Assembly: GCA_963812915.1 (NCBI GenBank) | Contig: CAWEXB010000011.1 | Coordinates: 124,001-188,000, forward strand | From: JACVRW01 sp963812915 | GTDB taxonomy: Bacteria > Actinomycetota > Thermoleophilia > Solirubrobacterales > Thermoleophilaceae | Direction: 5' to 3' | DNA: 64,000 nt | Part shown: piece after piece, positions 7,594-15,288 of the stretch | How positions within the stretch are numbered: position 1 is the first letter of the stretch | How the letters are laid out: the number at the start of each line of letters is the position of its first letter | The notes under the pieces: generated by a model | Told to the model about the DNA's origin: nothing | Databases searched by the model: none | Seen by the model: only the letters and a program-made list of their open reading frames with translations | Program-made: the position numbers and the translations under genes

Positions 7594-7759
7594 CTAGTGT
7601 CCTGAGTCGGAAGTTCGGCATCAGCTTCCCGAGCGGCTGGGCGTGGCTGACGGTTGACGCGACCGGAGCCGTGCTTGGTAGTACGGCGAGGTCGCCGGCG
7701 ACCGTCAGGCGCGTCCAGACGCCGGGAAGGTGCGGCGAACTAACGACTCAGGACACTAG
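7594..7759. mobile_element. MITE-like element with terminal inverted repeats and TA flanks
   Basis: CTAGTGTCCTGAGTC (7594-7608) is repeated exactly in inverted form at 7745-7759, and similarity extends about 8 more bases with two mismatches (…GAAGTTCG against TTAGTTCG). The repeats enclose about 135 bp with no gene. TA dinucleotides at both outer ends (7595-7596 and 7757-7758) fit the target duplication of IS630/Tc1-mariner transposases. The element is too short to code for a transposase, so it would be a non-autonomous miniature element. Its right end lies exactly at the mrp stop codon. Confidence 0.65.
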
Positions 7760-8901
7760 GGCGCCATCGGCAGCGCGGTCCCTGTGACCTGCGGCACCGG
7801 CGGCCCCGACGGCGCCTGCAACACGGCGAGCTCCTGGGGCGTCGCGGCCACGATCCCGCTCGCGGCGTGGAAGAGCGCCTGCGAGGCCGGCGCGTCCGGG
7901 TCCTCGAGGACGAGCGGGCGGCCCTCGTCCGCGCAGACACGGAGCTCCTCCTGGAGCGGGATCTTGCCGAGCAGCGGCACGTCGAGCTCGTCGGCGAGGA
8001 GCTGGCCGCCGCCCTCGCCGAAGATCGTGAAGCGCTCGCCCGCGGGCGTCGTGAAGCCCGACATGTTCTCGATCACGCCGGCGATTTCGAGGTCGAAGCG
8101 GAGGGCGGTCTCGGCCGCCCGGGCGGCCACCTTCTGGGCCGCCGGCTGCGGGGTGGTGACTATCACGAACTTGGCCTGGGGCAGCAGCTGGGCGAGGGTC
8201 ATCGACACGTCGCCCGTGCCCGGCGGCAGATCGATCAGCAGGTAGTCGAGCTCCCCCCAGTCGACGTCCTCGAGGAACTGCCGGATCGCCTTGTGGAGCA
8301 TGGGTCCGCGCCACGTGATCGCCTGGTCGCGCTCGTTCAGGAAGAACTCGATCGAGATGGCCTTCACTCCGCCGGGGCCGTCGAGCGGGAGGATCTTGCG
8401 CTCCGCCGAGACCTGCGGCCGCCCGTGGACACCGAGCATCCGTGGGATCGAGTAGCCCCACACGTCGGCGTCGAGCGCGGCCGCGAGCTTGCCGTCGGCC
8501 TGCAGCGCCGTGGCGAGGTTGGCGGTGACGGTCGACTTGCCCACGCCGCCCTTGCCCGAGCCGACGCAGATGACGTTCTTGACGCGTGCCAGCGCGCCCT
8601 CCGGCAGGCCGCCCTGGCGGCCGAGCCGCTGCGACAGGCTCTGCTTCTCCTGATCCGAGAGCACGTCGAAGCCGACGTTGACGTGGCTTACTCCGTCGAG
8701 CGCCGACACGTTCTGAGCGACCGCCTCCTGGAAGTGGTTTCGGATCGGGCAGCCGGGGGTCGTTAGCGAGACCACCACGTCGACCCGGCCCGGCTCGGGC
8801 TGGTCGATCGAGCGGACCATCCCCAGCGAGACGATGTCCTTGCGGAGCTCGGGATCGATAACGCGGCTCAGGGCGTCCTGGATCTGTTCGGCCGTAGGCA
8901 T
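7756..8901 (-). CDS. mrp: Mrp/NBP35 family ATPase, Fe-S cluster carrier
   Basis: A 381-residue P-loop protein of the ApbC/Nbp35 group that carries Fe-S clusters to apoproteins. The N-terminal MIP18/DUF59 domain (residues 1-90, with LTTPGCPIRNHF) is followed by a deviant Walker A, GKGGVGKS (116-123), and the family-specific VWGYSIPRMLG, LIDLPPGTGD and IENMSGF. The usual CxxC cluster-bridging pair after IENM is absent, as in many actinobacterial members. ATG 8901 is chosen because GAGGTG lies just upstream and DUF59 starts at once. The stop TAG is formed at the edge of the MITE-like element. Confidence 0.92.
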   Translation of the reverse strand: MPTAEQIQDALSRVIDPELRKDIVSLGMVRSIDQPEPGRVDVVVSLTTPGCPIRNHFQEAVAQNVSALDGVSHVNVGFDVLSDQEKQSLSQRLGRQGGLPEGALARVKNVICVGSGKGGVGKSTVTANLATALQADGKLAAALDADVWGYSIPRMLGVHGRPQVSAERKILPLDGPGGVKAISIEFFLNERDQAITWRGPMLHKAIRQFLEDVDWGELDYLLIDLPPGTGDVSMTLAQLLPQAKFVIVTTPQPAAQKVAARAAETALRFDLEIAGVIENMSGFTTPAGERFTIFGEGGGQLLADELDVPLLGKIPLQEELRVCADEGRPLVLEDPDAPASQALFHAASGIVAATPQELAVLQAPSGPPVPQVTGTALPMAP

Positions 8902-8929
8902 CGACACCTCATTCAAGCAAAGAGCCAAC

Positions 8930-8947
8930 GGCACCCCGAGGGGTGCC
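8930..8947 (-). terminator. Hairpin between histone-like gene and mrp
   Basis: GGCACCC (8930-8936) pairs with GGGTGCC (8941-8947) around the tetraloop CGAG. On the minus strand it follows the basic-protein gene and is succeeded by the T-rich GGCTCTTTGC before mrp. It may end the upstream transcript or act as a leader hairpin for mrp. Confidence 0.4.
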
Positions 8948-9079
8948 GCTGGCGAGGGAGGAGAGATACTGCACTGCCGGCGGGAATATGTGGCCGGCAG
9001 CCTTACCCCGGTCCGGTCTCTCCAACGCCGCCGCTCCGACTCGCGGGCGACGCCGGCCGGGGGGAAACCTGTAAGGGGC

Positions 9080-9715
9080 TCAGGCGAGCGAGCTCACACG
9101 TCCGACGAGGCCCTCGGCCTGACCCTGCACCTCGCGGCGCGTGGCCTTGACCGAGCGCTCGAAGTCCCGCCGAGCCGACTTCACCTGGCGCTCCGCCTGA
9201 CGCCGGTTCTGCTTCGCGGCGCGGAGCACGCGGGTGCGGCGCTGGCGAAGCTCGCGCTCAACGCGCGTGCGGGTGCGCTTCACCTCGCGCACGGCGCGGT
9301 TGCGGGCGGTGTTGCCGCGGCGCTCGAACTTGCGCAGGTTGGTGCCGACGCGACGCTGGAGCTTGTCGAGCTCCCGTTCGGCGCTCTCGCGACTCTCGGT
9401 GTAGGGCTTTGCCGCCTCGATCACCGAATCGCGGGCGACGAGCGCGGCGCCAACCGGAATCAGCACCACACGCTCGGCCTGCGCCTGCACGGCCTGGATC
9501 GCGTTGCGCTCGGCCTGGGCCCGGGTAGCAGCGGCCTTGCGCGCGGACTGGCTGCGCTTCGCAGCATTCCGGCGGCGGGTTGCGGCGGCCTTCTGCGCGG
9601 CGGCCGTCCGCTCGGCCTGGGTCTGGGTGGTCTGGCTTCCGGTCTGGGGGGTGGTGCTTCCGGTCTGGGGGGTGGTGCTTCCGGTCTGGGGGGTGGTCTG
9701 GCTCTCGGTGGCCAT
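9080..9715 (-). CDS. Basic, Ala/Arg-rich histone-like coiled-coil protein
   Basis: A 211-residue, strongly basic helical protein. Residues 8-29 hold three copies of TTPQTGS, from a 21-bp tandem repeat at 9636-9698. Next comes an Ala/Arg/Lys stretch (AAAQKAAATRRRNAAKRSQ) like eukaryotic H1 tails, AlgP or mycobacterial HBHA. A short apolar segment (ERVVLIPVGAALVAR) follows, then a long charged helix rich in RR and KR pairs. The likely role is nucleoid or polyanion binding, inferred from composition only. A good AAGGAG site precedes the ATG and a SigB-type promoter candidate lies about 60 bp upstream. No enzyme motif is seen. Confidence in the gene is high; in its function, low. Confidence 0.75.
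   Translation of the reverse strand: MATESQTTPQTGSTTPQTGSTTPQTGSQTTQTQAERTAAAQKAAATRRRNAAKRSQSARKAAATRAQAERNAIQAVQAQAERVVLIPVGAALVARDSVIEAAKPYTESRESAERELDKLQRRVGTNLRKFERRGNTARNRAVREVKRTRTRVERELRQRRTRVLRAAKQNRRQAERQVKSARRDFERSVKATRREVQGQAEGLVGRVSSLA
9636..9698. repeat. 21-bp tandem repeat coding TTPQTGS
   Basis: Three near-perfect 21-bp units lie inside the 5' end of the basic-protein gene, the last differing in its final bases. Because 21 is a multiple of three, copy-number change by slippage would lengthen or shorten the N-terminal Thr/Pro/Gln tail without breaking the frame. Confidence 0.85.
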
Positions 9716-9772
9716 AGAACTGACGCTCCTTCAGTCCAGCGTAAGCTTATTAGATCTAAGTTCGGTAGAAGT

Positions 9773-9798
9773 ATACCGACGAACACCCGTACGTAAAC
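9773..9798 (-). promoter_or_regulatory. Candidate SigB/SigF-type promoter of the histone-like gene
   Basis: On the minus strand, GTTT (9798-9795), a 16-nt spacer and CGGTAT (9778-9773) approach the GTTT-N14-16-GGGTAT form of general-stress (SigB/SigF) promoters, with one mismatch in the -10 part. Transcription would start about 50 bp before the ATG at 9715. A SigB-type factor is encoded in this window. Confidence 0.4.
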
Positions 9799-9831
9799 CG
9801 GCAGATGGCGGGGGTTACACCGGGGACGGCT

Positions 9832-10881
9832 CTATGCAGCCTTGGTGCGGGGCCGCGTGCGCTCGAGCCAGCGGCGCGGCGTCTCGAGCTCCTCGATGGT
9901 GGGCAGCGCTTCGGGCGCTGCCCAGACGCGGTTCAGGCCCTCGATGCCGGCAGCGTCGGTCACACCGTCGCAGAAGCGCTTTCCGAGCTCGTACTGCTGG
10001 AGCTTGATGTTCAAGCCGAGGAGGCGCTCGATCAGCCGCTCGGGGGCGGAGCGACTGCGGCGCCGGGCGTCCATCGCCGCTCTCAGGCGAGCGTGGTCGG
10101 GGATCGCTCCGGCAGCGATCGCGTCCATGACGTGCTCGGAATAGCCCTCGATAACCGCCATCGCCGCCTGCATGCGCTCCATGAGGCGGCGCTGGTCGTG
10201 CGTCTGCACGAGCGCCGCCAGGCCGCCGTCGCGCCACCGCTCGGTGAGCTTCGCCAGGCTCGGCAGGGAGGGCAGGCCCCCGGCGGCGCCGTGCTCTATG
10301 CGCACCTCGACCGCCTTCAGGTACGTGCGGATCATGGAGCTCAGGTGATCCCGCAGCCACGGAACGCCCTGGAACTGGAACACGTGAGTCAGCTCGTGCG
10401 CGCAAATCCAGCGCTGGAACGCGTCCGAGTCGACGTTCATCTCGCGCACCGCCTTGCGCATGTTCTGAGCGACGAACAGGAGGCGGGGCGGCGTATCGCC
10501 GCCGAGCAGCGACACCTCGTACTGGCCCAGCACTCGCTGCGACACGTATCCCATCACCAGGCCTGCCTCCGCGGCGAGTGTCGCGGAGGCCCCCATGCGC
10601 AGGGCCCCGGCGAGCGGGCCTGCGAAGTCGAGCCTCTCGTCGAGCCGCTGGGCGACCGGATCGAGAAGGCGCGAGAGCGCGTCCAGGTTGACCGACGTCC
10701 ATTCCGCTCGTGTCACTGCCTCTGGCTGCGGAGCGGGGGCGGCCAGGGTCAGGCCGGTGTAGGTGGCGACGTGCGCCTCCATCTCCGAGCAGAGCGCCCG
10801 CAGTTCGGCGTCGTCGCCGGCGGGCTCGTCGGCACCAGCGGCCAGGCGAGCGACCTGCCGGGCGAGCGACCAGTCCACCAT
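9832..10881 (-). CDS. DUF2342 zinc-dependent metalloprotease-like protein
   Basis: A 349-residue zincin-like protein of the actinobacterial DUF2342 family, often labelled putative hydrolase or F420-biosynthesis-associated. The metal site is ICAHELTHVFQFQGVPWLRDH, with His162, Glu163 and His166 of HExxH. The downstream VEVRIEHG and YSEHVMDAI segments complete the family pattern. No signal peptide is seen, so it is probably cytosolic. It starts 13 bp after the NHEJ polymerase gene on the same strand and probably shares its transcript. A role in repair is only guilt by association. No substrate is known for this family to my knowledge. Confidence 0.85.
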   Translation of the reverse strand: MVDWSLARQVARLAAGADEPAGDDAELRALCSEMEAHVATYTGLTLAAPAPQPEAVTRAEWTSVNLDALSRLLDPVAQRLDERLDFAGPLAGALRMGASATLAAEAGLVMGYVSQRVLGQYEVSLLGGDTPPRLLFVAQNMRKAVREMNVDSDAFQRWICAHELTHVFQFQGVPWLRDHLSSMIRTYLKAVEVRIEHGAAGGLPSLPSLAKLTERWRDGGLAALVQTHDQRRLMERMQAAMAVIEGYSEHVMDAIAAGAIPDHARLRAAMDARRRSRSAPERLIERLLGLNIKLQQYELGKRFCDGVTDAAGIEGLNRVWAAPEALPTIEELETPRRWLERTRPRTKAA

Positions 10882-10894
10882 CCTGCGAAGAAAG

Positions 10895-11782
10895 CTACAG
10901 CTCCGGCAGTTTCTGCCTCAGCGCGGCGACCGGCGCAAACTGGTCGCCGCGCTCCTCGGCGCGAGCGAGCACGTCGTCGGCCTCGAAGACCAGCGTCTCG
11001 GGGTCGCCCGCCTCGACCTCCGACCAGTCGAGCGGCGTTGACACGGTCGGCCGCTCGCGAGCGCGCAGCGAGTAGACGCCGACGGTCGTCTTGTGCTCGT
11101 CGTTCTGGCTCCAGTCGATCAGCACCTTGCCGCGCCTGAGCTCCTTCTTCTGGCTCGAGACGATCAGCTTCGGGTGCTCCGCCTCGAGGTGCCGCGCGAG
11201 GGCCTTCGAGAGCGGCTTGGTGCCGCCGTCGTAGTCGACGTCCTCGACGTTCAGCGGGACGTAGACCTGGATGCCCTTCGAGCCCGAGGTCTTGGCGAAG
11301 CACTCGAGCCCCAGTCGGCCGAGTGCCTCGCGCAGGATCAGCGCGACCTCGCAGCATTCGGCCAGCCCGGCGGGCGGCCCGGGGTCGAGGTCGAACGCCA
11401 TCACCGTCGGGCGCAGAATGTCGTCCACTAGCGACAGGGACGGGTGGAGCTCGAGGTCGGCCAGGTTCGCGAGCCAGACGAGGGTCGGCAGGTCGTCGCA
11501 AACGCAGAAGTTGATGCCGGATGCCTCCTCGCTCCGCACCCAGTCGGGAGCGTGCGAGGGGCAGCGCTTCTCGTAGAAGTACTGGCCCTCGACCCCGTTC
11601 GGGTAGCGCTTGAGCGTCAGCGGGCGGCCCTGAAGGTGCGGCAGGAGGACCGGCGCGACGCGGGTGTAGTAGTCGATCAGCTGGCCCTTGGTGAAACCCA
11701 CCGCCGGGTACATCACCTTGTCGAGGTTCGACAAGGAGAGCCGGCGGCCCTCGACCTCCACCTCGACCCTGGTGGCGGCCAC
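10895..11782 (-). CDS. ligD-pol: NHEJ DNA polymerase/primase (LigD PolDom), stand-alone
   Basis: A 295-residue archaeo-eukaryotic-primase-type polymerase, equivalent to the polymerase domain of LigD. It fills or extends broken DNA ends, often with ribonucleotides. Visible signatures are LSNLDKVMYP near the N-terminus, YPNGVEGQYFYEKRCP and the metal-binding FDLDPG (130-135). The aspartates of DLD, SGSKGIQVYVPL and the conserved WSQN segment complete the active site. The length equals the isolated domain, so it is a complete separate protein, not a fragment. It lies 4 bp after ku and 13 bp before the zincin gene, third in the repair operon. Confidence 0.93.
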   Translation of the reverse strand: MAATRVEVEVEGRRLSLSNLDKVMYPAVGFTKGQLIDYYTRVAPVLLPHLQGRPLTLKRYPNGVEGQYFYEKRCPSHAPDWVRSEEASGINFCVCDDLPTLVWLANLADLELHPSLSLVDDILRPTVMAFDLDPGPPAGLAECCEVALILREALGRLGLECFAKTSGSKGIQVYVPLNVEDVDYDGGTKPLSKALARHLEAEHPKLIVSSQKKELRRGKVLIDWSQNDEHKTTVGVYSLRARERPTVSTPLDWSEVEAGDPETLVFEADDVLARAEERGDQFAPVAALRQKLPEL

Positions 11783-11786
11783 GGGG

Positions 11787-12653
11787 CTAGCTCTTCGCGG
11801 TGGTCTTCTTCCGTGACGACGACTTGGAACGTGACTGGGTGCTCTTCTTGCCGGCGCCGTCGCCCTTGGGGCTCTTCGCCGAGGCGATCGACGCCTCCAG
11901 AGCGGCCATCAGGTCCGGGACCTCCTTCGGCTCCTCCGGCGGAGCCTCGACCACCACGGTCTCTCCCTGCGCCTTGCGCTCGATCATCTCCAGCACCCGC
12001 TCGCGGTACTCGTCGTGGTACTTCTCGGGCTCGAAGTCCGACGTGAGCGAGTCGATCAGCTGCTGCGCCATCTCGAGCTCGCGGTCGCTCGTCTTCTGGT
12101 CGCCGTCGGCGGTCGACAGCTCCTCGAGCGAGTCCGGCGGAACCACCTCGTCTGCGAACAGCATCGTCTCCATCGTCAGCACGCCGCCATGCGGGCGGAT
12201 CGCCACCAGGTTCTCCTTCGAGCGGATCACCACGCGCGCGATCGCCACCTTGCCGGCCTCCTGCATCGCGTCGAGCAGCAGCCGGTAGGCCTTCCCCGCG
12301 CCGGTGTCCGGGGCGAGGTAGTAGGGGTGGTCGTAGAAGATCGGATCGATCTCGTCGAGCTCGACGAAGTCCTCGATGTCGATGGTGCGCGTCTTCTGCG
12401 GCTCGAGGGCGTCCAACTCGTCCGGCGTGATCGTCACGTACCTGTCCGGTCCGATCTCGTAGCCCTTGATGATCTGCTCGTACGGAACCTCCTCGCCGGA
12501 CTCGGGGTTGATCCGCTGCTGGCGGATGCGCTGGCCGGACTCGGCGTCGAGCTGGTGAAAGCGCACGGTCTTGCGCGAGACCGCGCTATACAGCTTCACG
12601 GGAATGTTGACCAGCCCGAAGCTGATCGCCCCGCTCCAAATTGCACGTGCCAT
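11787..12653 (-). CDS. ku: Ku, DNA-end-binding protein of NHEJ
   Basis: A 288-residue bacterial Ku that forms a homodimeric ring on DNA ends and recruits LigD. The diagnostic start is MARAIWSGAISFGLVNIPVKLY, abbreviated here as ARAIWSGAISFGLVNIP, followed by the beta-barrel core and FYDHPYYLAPD. The tail after about residue 255 is Lys/Ser-rich (KKSTQSRSKSSSRKKTTAKS), like the basic C-termini that promote DNA threading and bridging in some actinobacterial Ku proteins. It lies 9 bp after the ligase gene and 4 bp before the polymerase gene. Confidence 0.97.
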   Translation of the reverse strand: MARAIWSGAISFGLVNIPVKLYSAVSRKTVRFHQLDAESGQRIRQQRINPESGEEVPYEQIIKGYEIGPDRYVTITPDELDALEPQKTRTIDIEDFVELDEIDPIFYDHPYYLAPDTGAGKAYRLLLDAMQEAGKVAIARVVIRSKENLVAIRPHGGVLTMETMLFADEVVPPDSLEELSTADGDQKTSDRELEMAQQLIDSLTSDFEPEKYHDEYRERVLEMIERKAQGETVVVEAPPEEPKEVPDLMAALEASIASAKSPKGDGAGKKSTQSRSKSSSRKKTTAKS

Positions 12654-12662
12654 ACCTCAAAG

Positions 12663-14081
12663 TTACCTGTCCTGCGCCGTCGAACCTGCCTCGCGGACGC
12701 AATCTTGCGGGTCCTTGTCGGGCCGGAGGCCCTTGAACGAGGGCGCACGCAGGGTTCCGCTCTTCGTCCATTCGCGGAATTCGACCGAGGCCACGAGGCG
12801 GGGCTCCACGAAGATCGTGCCCTTCGGGGGCTGGCGGCCCTCGAAGGGGCTGTCGGGCCGGCGGAGGGGCTCGAGCTCGCGGCGAAGCATCGTGAGCGTG
12901 CTCTCGGTGAACCCGGTGCCGACCTTCCCCGCGTAGACGAGCCGGCCGTCCTCGTAGACCCCCACCGCGAGCGCGCCCAGGTGGGCGCTGCGCCCCCCCT
13001 CGCCCGGCGTCCAGCCGCCGATGACCACGTCCTCGACGTTCACGTTCTTGACCTTGATCCAGCTGGTGGTGCGCCGGCCGGGCTCGTACGTGGAGTCGAG
13101 GCGCTTGGCCACGACCCCCTCGATCCCGAGCTGCTTGGTCGCGGCCAGCAGCGCGGTGCCCTCCCCGCGGTGGTAGGGCGGCGTGCGCCAGGCCGGACCC
13201 TCCAGCTCGAGGGCCTCGAGGACCTGGCGGCGATCCTCGTATGGCAGCGGCAGCGTCGACCGTCCGTCGAGGTAGAGAAGGTCGAAGATGACGTAGGTCA
13301 CGGGCGTGTCGCGCATGCGGCGCCTGACCGCCGAGTCGGAGCCCAGGTTCATGCGCGCCTGGAGGCGCTCGAAGCTCGGCCGCCCCTCCTCGTCGAAGGC
13401 GACCACCTCGCCGTCGAGGATCAGCCGGCGGGCACCGAGCTCGCGGGCCAGCCCGCGCACCTCCGGATAGCGCGGCGTGAAGTCGGTGAAGTTGCGCCCC
13501 TGAAGGTAGACGTGGCCGTGATCGCTGAAGAGGACCGTGCGGATCCCGTCCCACTTGACCTCGAAGCCGAACTTCTGCTCGTTGCGCGGCAGGCTGCCGG
13601 TGCGGGCCAGCATCGGCTCGATCCGGTCCGGCATCGGCTCGTAGCCGGGATCCTCGGGCGGGTCCATGCGGTGGATCAGCCAGTCGTTGCCGCGGGTGCG
13701 AAAGAGCGCGTAACGCCCGTGCAGCCGTTCGCCGTGGAACGTGGCGATCACCTCGTCCACACGGAACTTCTCAGCCTCGAACGTGCCCCTGTCCCAGACG
13801 CTCATCGTGCCCGCGCCATACTCACCCTTCGGGATCTCCCCCTCGAACTCGAGGTACTCGAGCGGGTGATCCTCCGTGCGCACCGCGAGGCGGTTCTCGT
13901 CCGGGTGGGCGGGGATGCCCCGGGGGAGCGCCCAGGAGGCGAGCACACCCTCGGTCTCGAGTCGCAGGTCCCAGTGCAGCCGCCGCGCGTGATGCTCCTG
14001 AACCACGAAGCGGCGACCGCCCGGCTCGGCCGTGCTCTCGAAGTCGCGCTTTGCCCGGTATGCGCCTAGCCTGTCGGCCAT
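12663..14081 (-). CDS. ligD: LigD-type PE-ligase: 3'-phosphoesterase plus ATP-dependent DNA ligase
   Basis: A 472-residue two-domain repair enzyme. Residues about 15-150 form the 3'-phosphoesterase domain (VVQEHHARRLHWDLRLE, then EGEIPKGEYGAGTM), which cleans 3' ends. The ligase core carries the adenylated lysine in FEVKWDGIR (Lys176), LDGEVVAFDEEG, the strand VIFDLLYLDG and the OB-fold end VEFREWTKSGTLRAPSFKGL. The polymerase domain found at the N-terminus of mycobacterial LigD is missing here and is encoded two genes downstream. The start at ATG 14081 lies inside the 5' end of the divergent DUF488 gene. First gene of the NHEJ operon. Confidence 0.95.
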   Translation of the reverse strand: MADRLGAYRAKRDFESTAEPGGRRFVVQEHHARRLHWDLRLETEGVLASWALPRGIPAHPDENRLAVRTEDHPLEYLEFEGEIPKGEYGAGTMSVWDRGTFEAEKFRVDEVIATFHGERLHGRYALFRTRGNDWLIHRMDPPEDPGYEPMPDRIEPMLARTGSLPRNEQKFGFEVKWDGIRTVLFSDHGHVYLQGRNFTDFTPRYPEVRGLARELGARRLILDGEVVAFDEEGRPSFERLQARMNLGSDSAVRRRMRDTPVTYVIFDLLYLDGRSTLPLPYEDRRQVLEALELEGPAWRTPPYHRGEGTALLAATKQLGIEGVVAKRLDSTYEPGRRTTSWIKVKNVNVEDVVIGGWTPGEGGRSAHLGALAVGVYEDGRLVYAGKVGTGFTESTLTMLRRELEPLRRPDSPFEGRQPPKGTIFVEPRLVASVEFREWTKSGTLRAPSFKGLRPDKDPQDCVREAGSTAQDR

Positions 14082-14655
14082 CGCACAGATCCTGACGATC
14101 GGCCACTCGACGCACGAGCTCGCGCCGTTTCTCGACCTGCTGCGCGGGCGCGGAGTCGAGACCCTCGCGGACGTGCGCCGCTACCCGAAGTCGCGGCGGA
14201 TGCCGTGGTTCGGCGAGGGCCCCCTCGCCACCGCGTTGGGCACGACCGGGATCGAATACATGCACCTACCGGAGCTCGGCGGGCGGCGGGACCCGCTCCC
14301 GGGCTCGCAGAACGGGGGCTGGCGCGTCCGGCAGTTCCGGGGCTACGCCGACCACATGTCGAGCGACGAGTTCACCGCCGGGCTGGAGCGGCTCGAAGCG
14401 GTGGCCCGGGAGCGCCTCACCGCCGTGATGTGCGCGGAGGCCCAGTGGTGGCGCTGCCATCGGCGCCTGCTCTCGGACGCCCTGCTGGCCCGCGGCTGGG
14501 AGGTCGTGCACCTGGACGCCCGCGGGGGCGCCGACCCGCACGCGCTCACCGACTTCGCCGTAGCGGAGGGACGGCGCGTGACCTACCCGCCGGCCCAGGA
14601 GGCGCTCAGCGGCGTCTCGTCCAAGGAACGGCGCAGCTCGTCGATCGACTCGTAG
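14032..14655 (+). CDS. DUF488 family protein
   Basis: A protein of up to 207 residues in the DUF488 family. Visible hallmarks are the N-terminal strand ILTIGHSTHELAPFLDLL, VETLADVRRYPKSRRMPWF, the Cys-containing MCAEAQWWRCHRRLLSDAL and a C-terminal VVHLDA strand. The molecular function of the family is not settled; the conserved ADVR and C-x5-W-C-H-R features suggest a nucleotide- or DNA-related enzyme. The start is uncertain: GTG 14032 overlaps the divergent ligase start by 50 bp, and no better codon precedes the first conserved strand. Its 3' end overlaps the HAD gene by 73 bp tail to tail. Being divergent from NHEJ hints at, but does not prove, a repair role. Confidence 0.8.
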   Translation: MLSKSRFARYAPSLSAIAQILTIGHSTHELAPFLDLLRGRGVETLADVRRYPKSRRMPWFGEGPLATALGTTGIEYMHLPELGGRRDPLPGSQNGGWRVRQFRGYADHMSSDEFTAGLERLEAVARERLTAVMCAEAQWWRCHRRLLSDALLARGWEVVHLDARGGADPHALTDFAVAEGRRVTYPPAQEALSGVSSKERRSSSIDS

Positions 14656-15251
14656 ACGCACGCCGCGCCGGCGTCGAGGAGCTCCTGCTCCGAGAAGCCG
14701 CCCGTGAGCACGGCGATGGTCTCGACGCCGGCCCGCTTCGCCGCCTCGCAGTCCCAGGTCGAGTCGCCGATCATCACGCAAGCGCCGCCGCCCACCTTCT
14801 CGCGCGCCACCTCAACGAGGTCGGGCTCCGGCTTGGTCGCATCAACGTCCGCGGCGGTGGTCCAGCCGTCCGCGAGCCGGCGCGCGTCGAGCAGATCGAG
14901 GTAGTGCTCGACCTCGTCCGCCTTCGCCGAGCTGGCGAGCACCACGGCGTGGCCGCGCTCCTTGAGGTCGACTATCAGCTCCCTCGCGCCGTGCAGGGCC
15001 TCCACCTCGTCGACGAGTTCGCCGTAGAAGCCCTTTTCGGCGTCGCGGATGTCGTCGCCCTTCCCGTTCTCCACATCCTCGCCGCCCAGCGCCCGGACCA
15101 GGTGGTCGCCGCCCATGCCGATATGGCGGTGGATGCGCCAGATGGGCAGCACCTCGCCGTGCCGGCGGAAGGCCCGATACCAGGCAAGGGCGTGCTGGTA
15201 GTTCGTGTCCACGAGCGTTCCGTCGACGTCGAGGATCGCGGCGGGCGTCAT
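14583..15251 (-). CDS. HAD-superfamily hydrolase (phosphatase/phosphoglycolate-type)
   Basis: A 222-residue haloacid-dehalogenase-fold phosphatase. Motif I is ILDVDGTLVDTN, where the first Asp is the nucleophile. Motif II is the Ser of VVLASSAKADE, motif III the Lys of DATKPEPDL, and motif IV MIGDSTWDCEAA. The cap is the small helical type inserted after motif I. ATG 15251 places motif I at once after the start. The gene follows the inositol-phosphatase-like gene by 37 bp in the same direction, so both probably form a phosphate-ester operon. The C-terminus overlaps DUF488. The substrate is unknown. Confidence 0.85.
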   Translation of the reverse strand: MTPAAILDVDGTLVDTNYQHALAWYRAFRRHGEVLPIWRIHRHIGMGGDHLVRALGGEDVENGKGDDIRDAEKGFYGELVDEVEALHGARELIVDLKERGHAVVLASSAKADEVEHYLDLLDARRLADGWTTAADVDATKPEPDLVEVAREKVGGGACVMIGDSTWDCEAAKRAGVETIAVLTGGFSEQELLDAGAACVYESIDELRRSLDETPLSASWAGG

Positions 15252-15288
15252 GGCGCTCCGTGTTCCCGGCGAGGGGAGCAAGAAACCG

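Noticed and set aside
7597..7756. A degraded insertion-sequence transposase between the inverted repeats
   Set aside because: The interior is about 130 bp and no DDE-type coding remnant can be read in it.
12015..14069. A 684-codon open frame antisense to ku and the PE-ligase
   Set aside because: No domain, no ribosome site, and the opposite strand carries a complete NHEJ operon.
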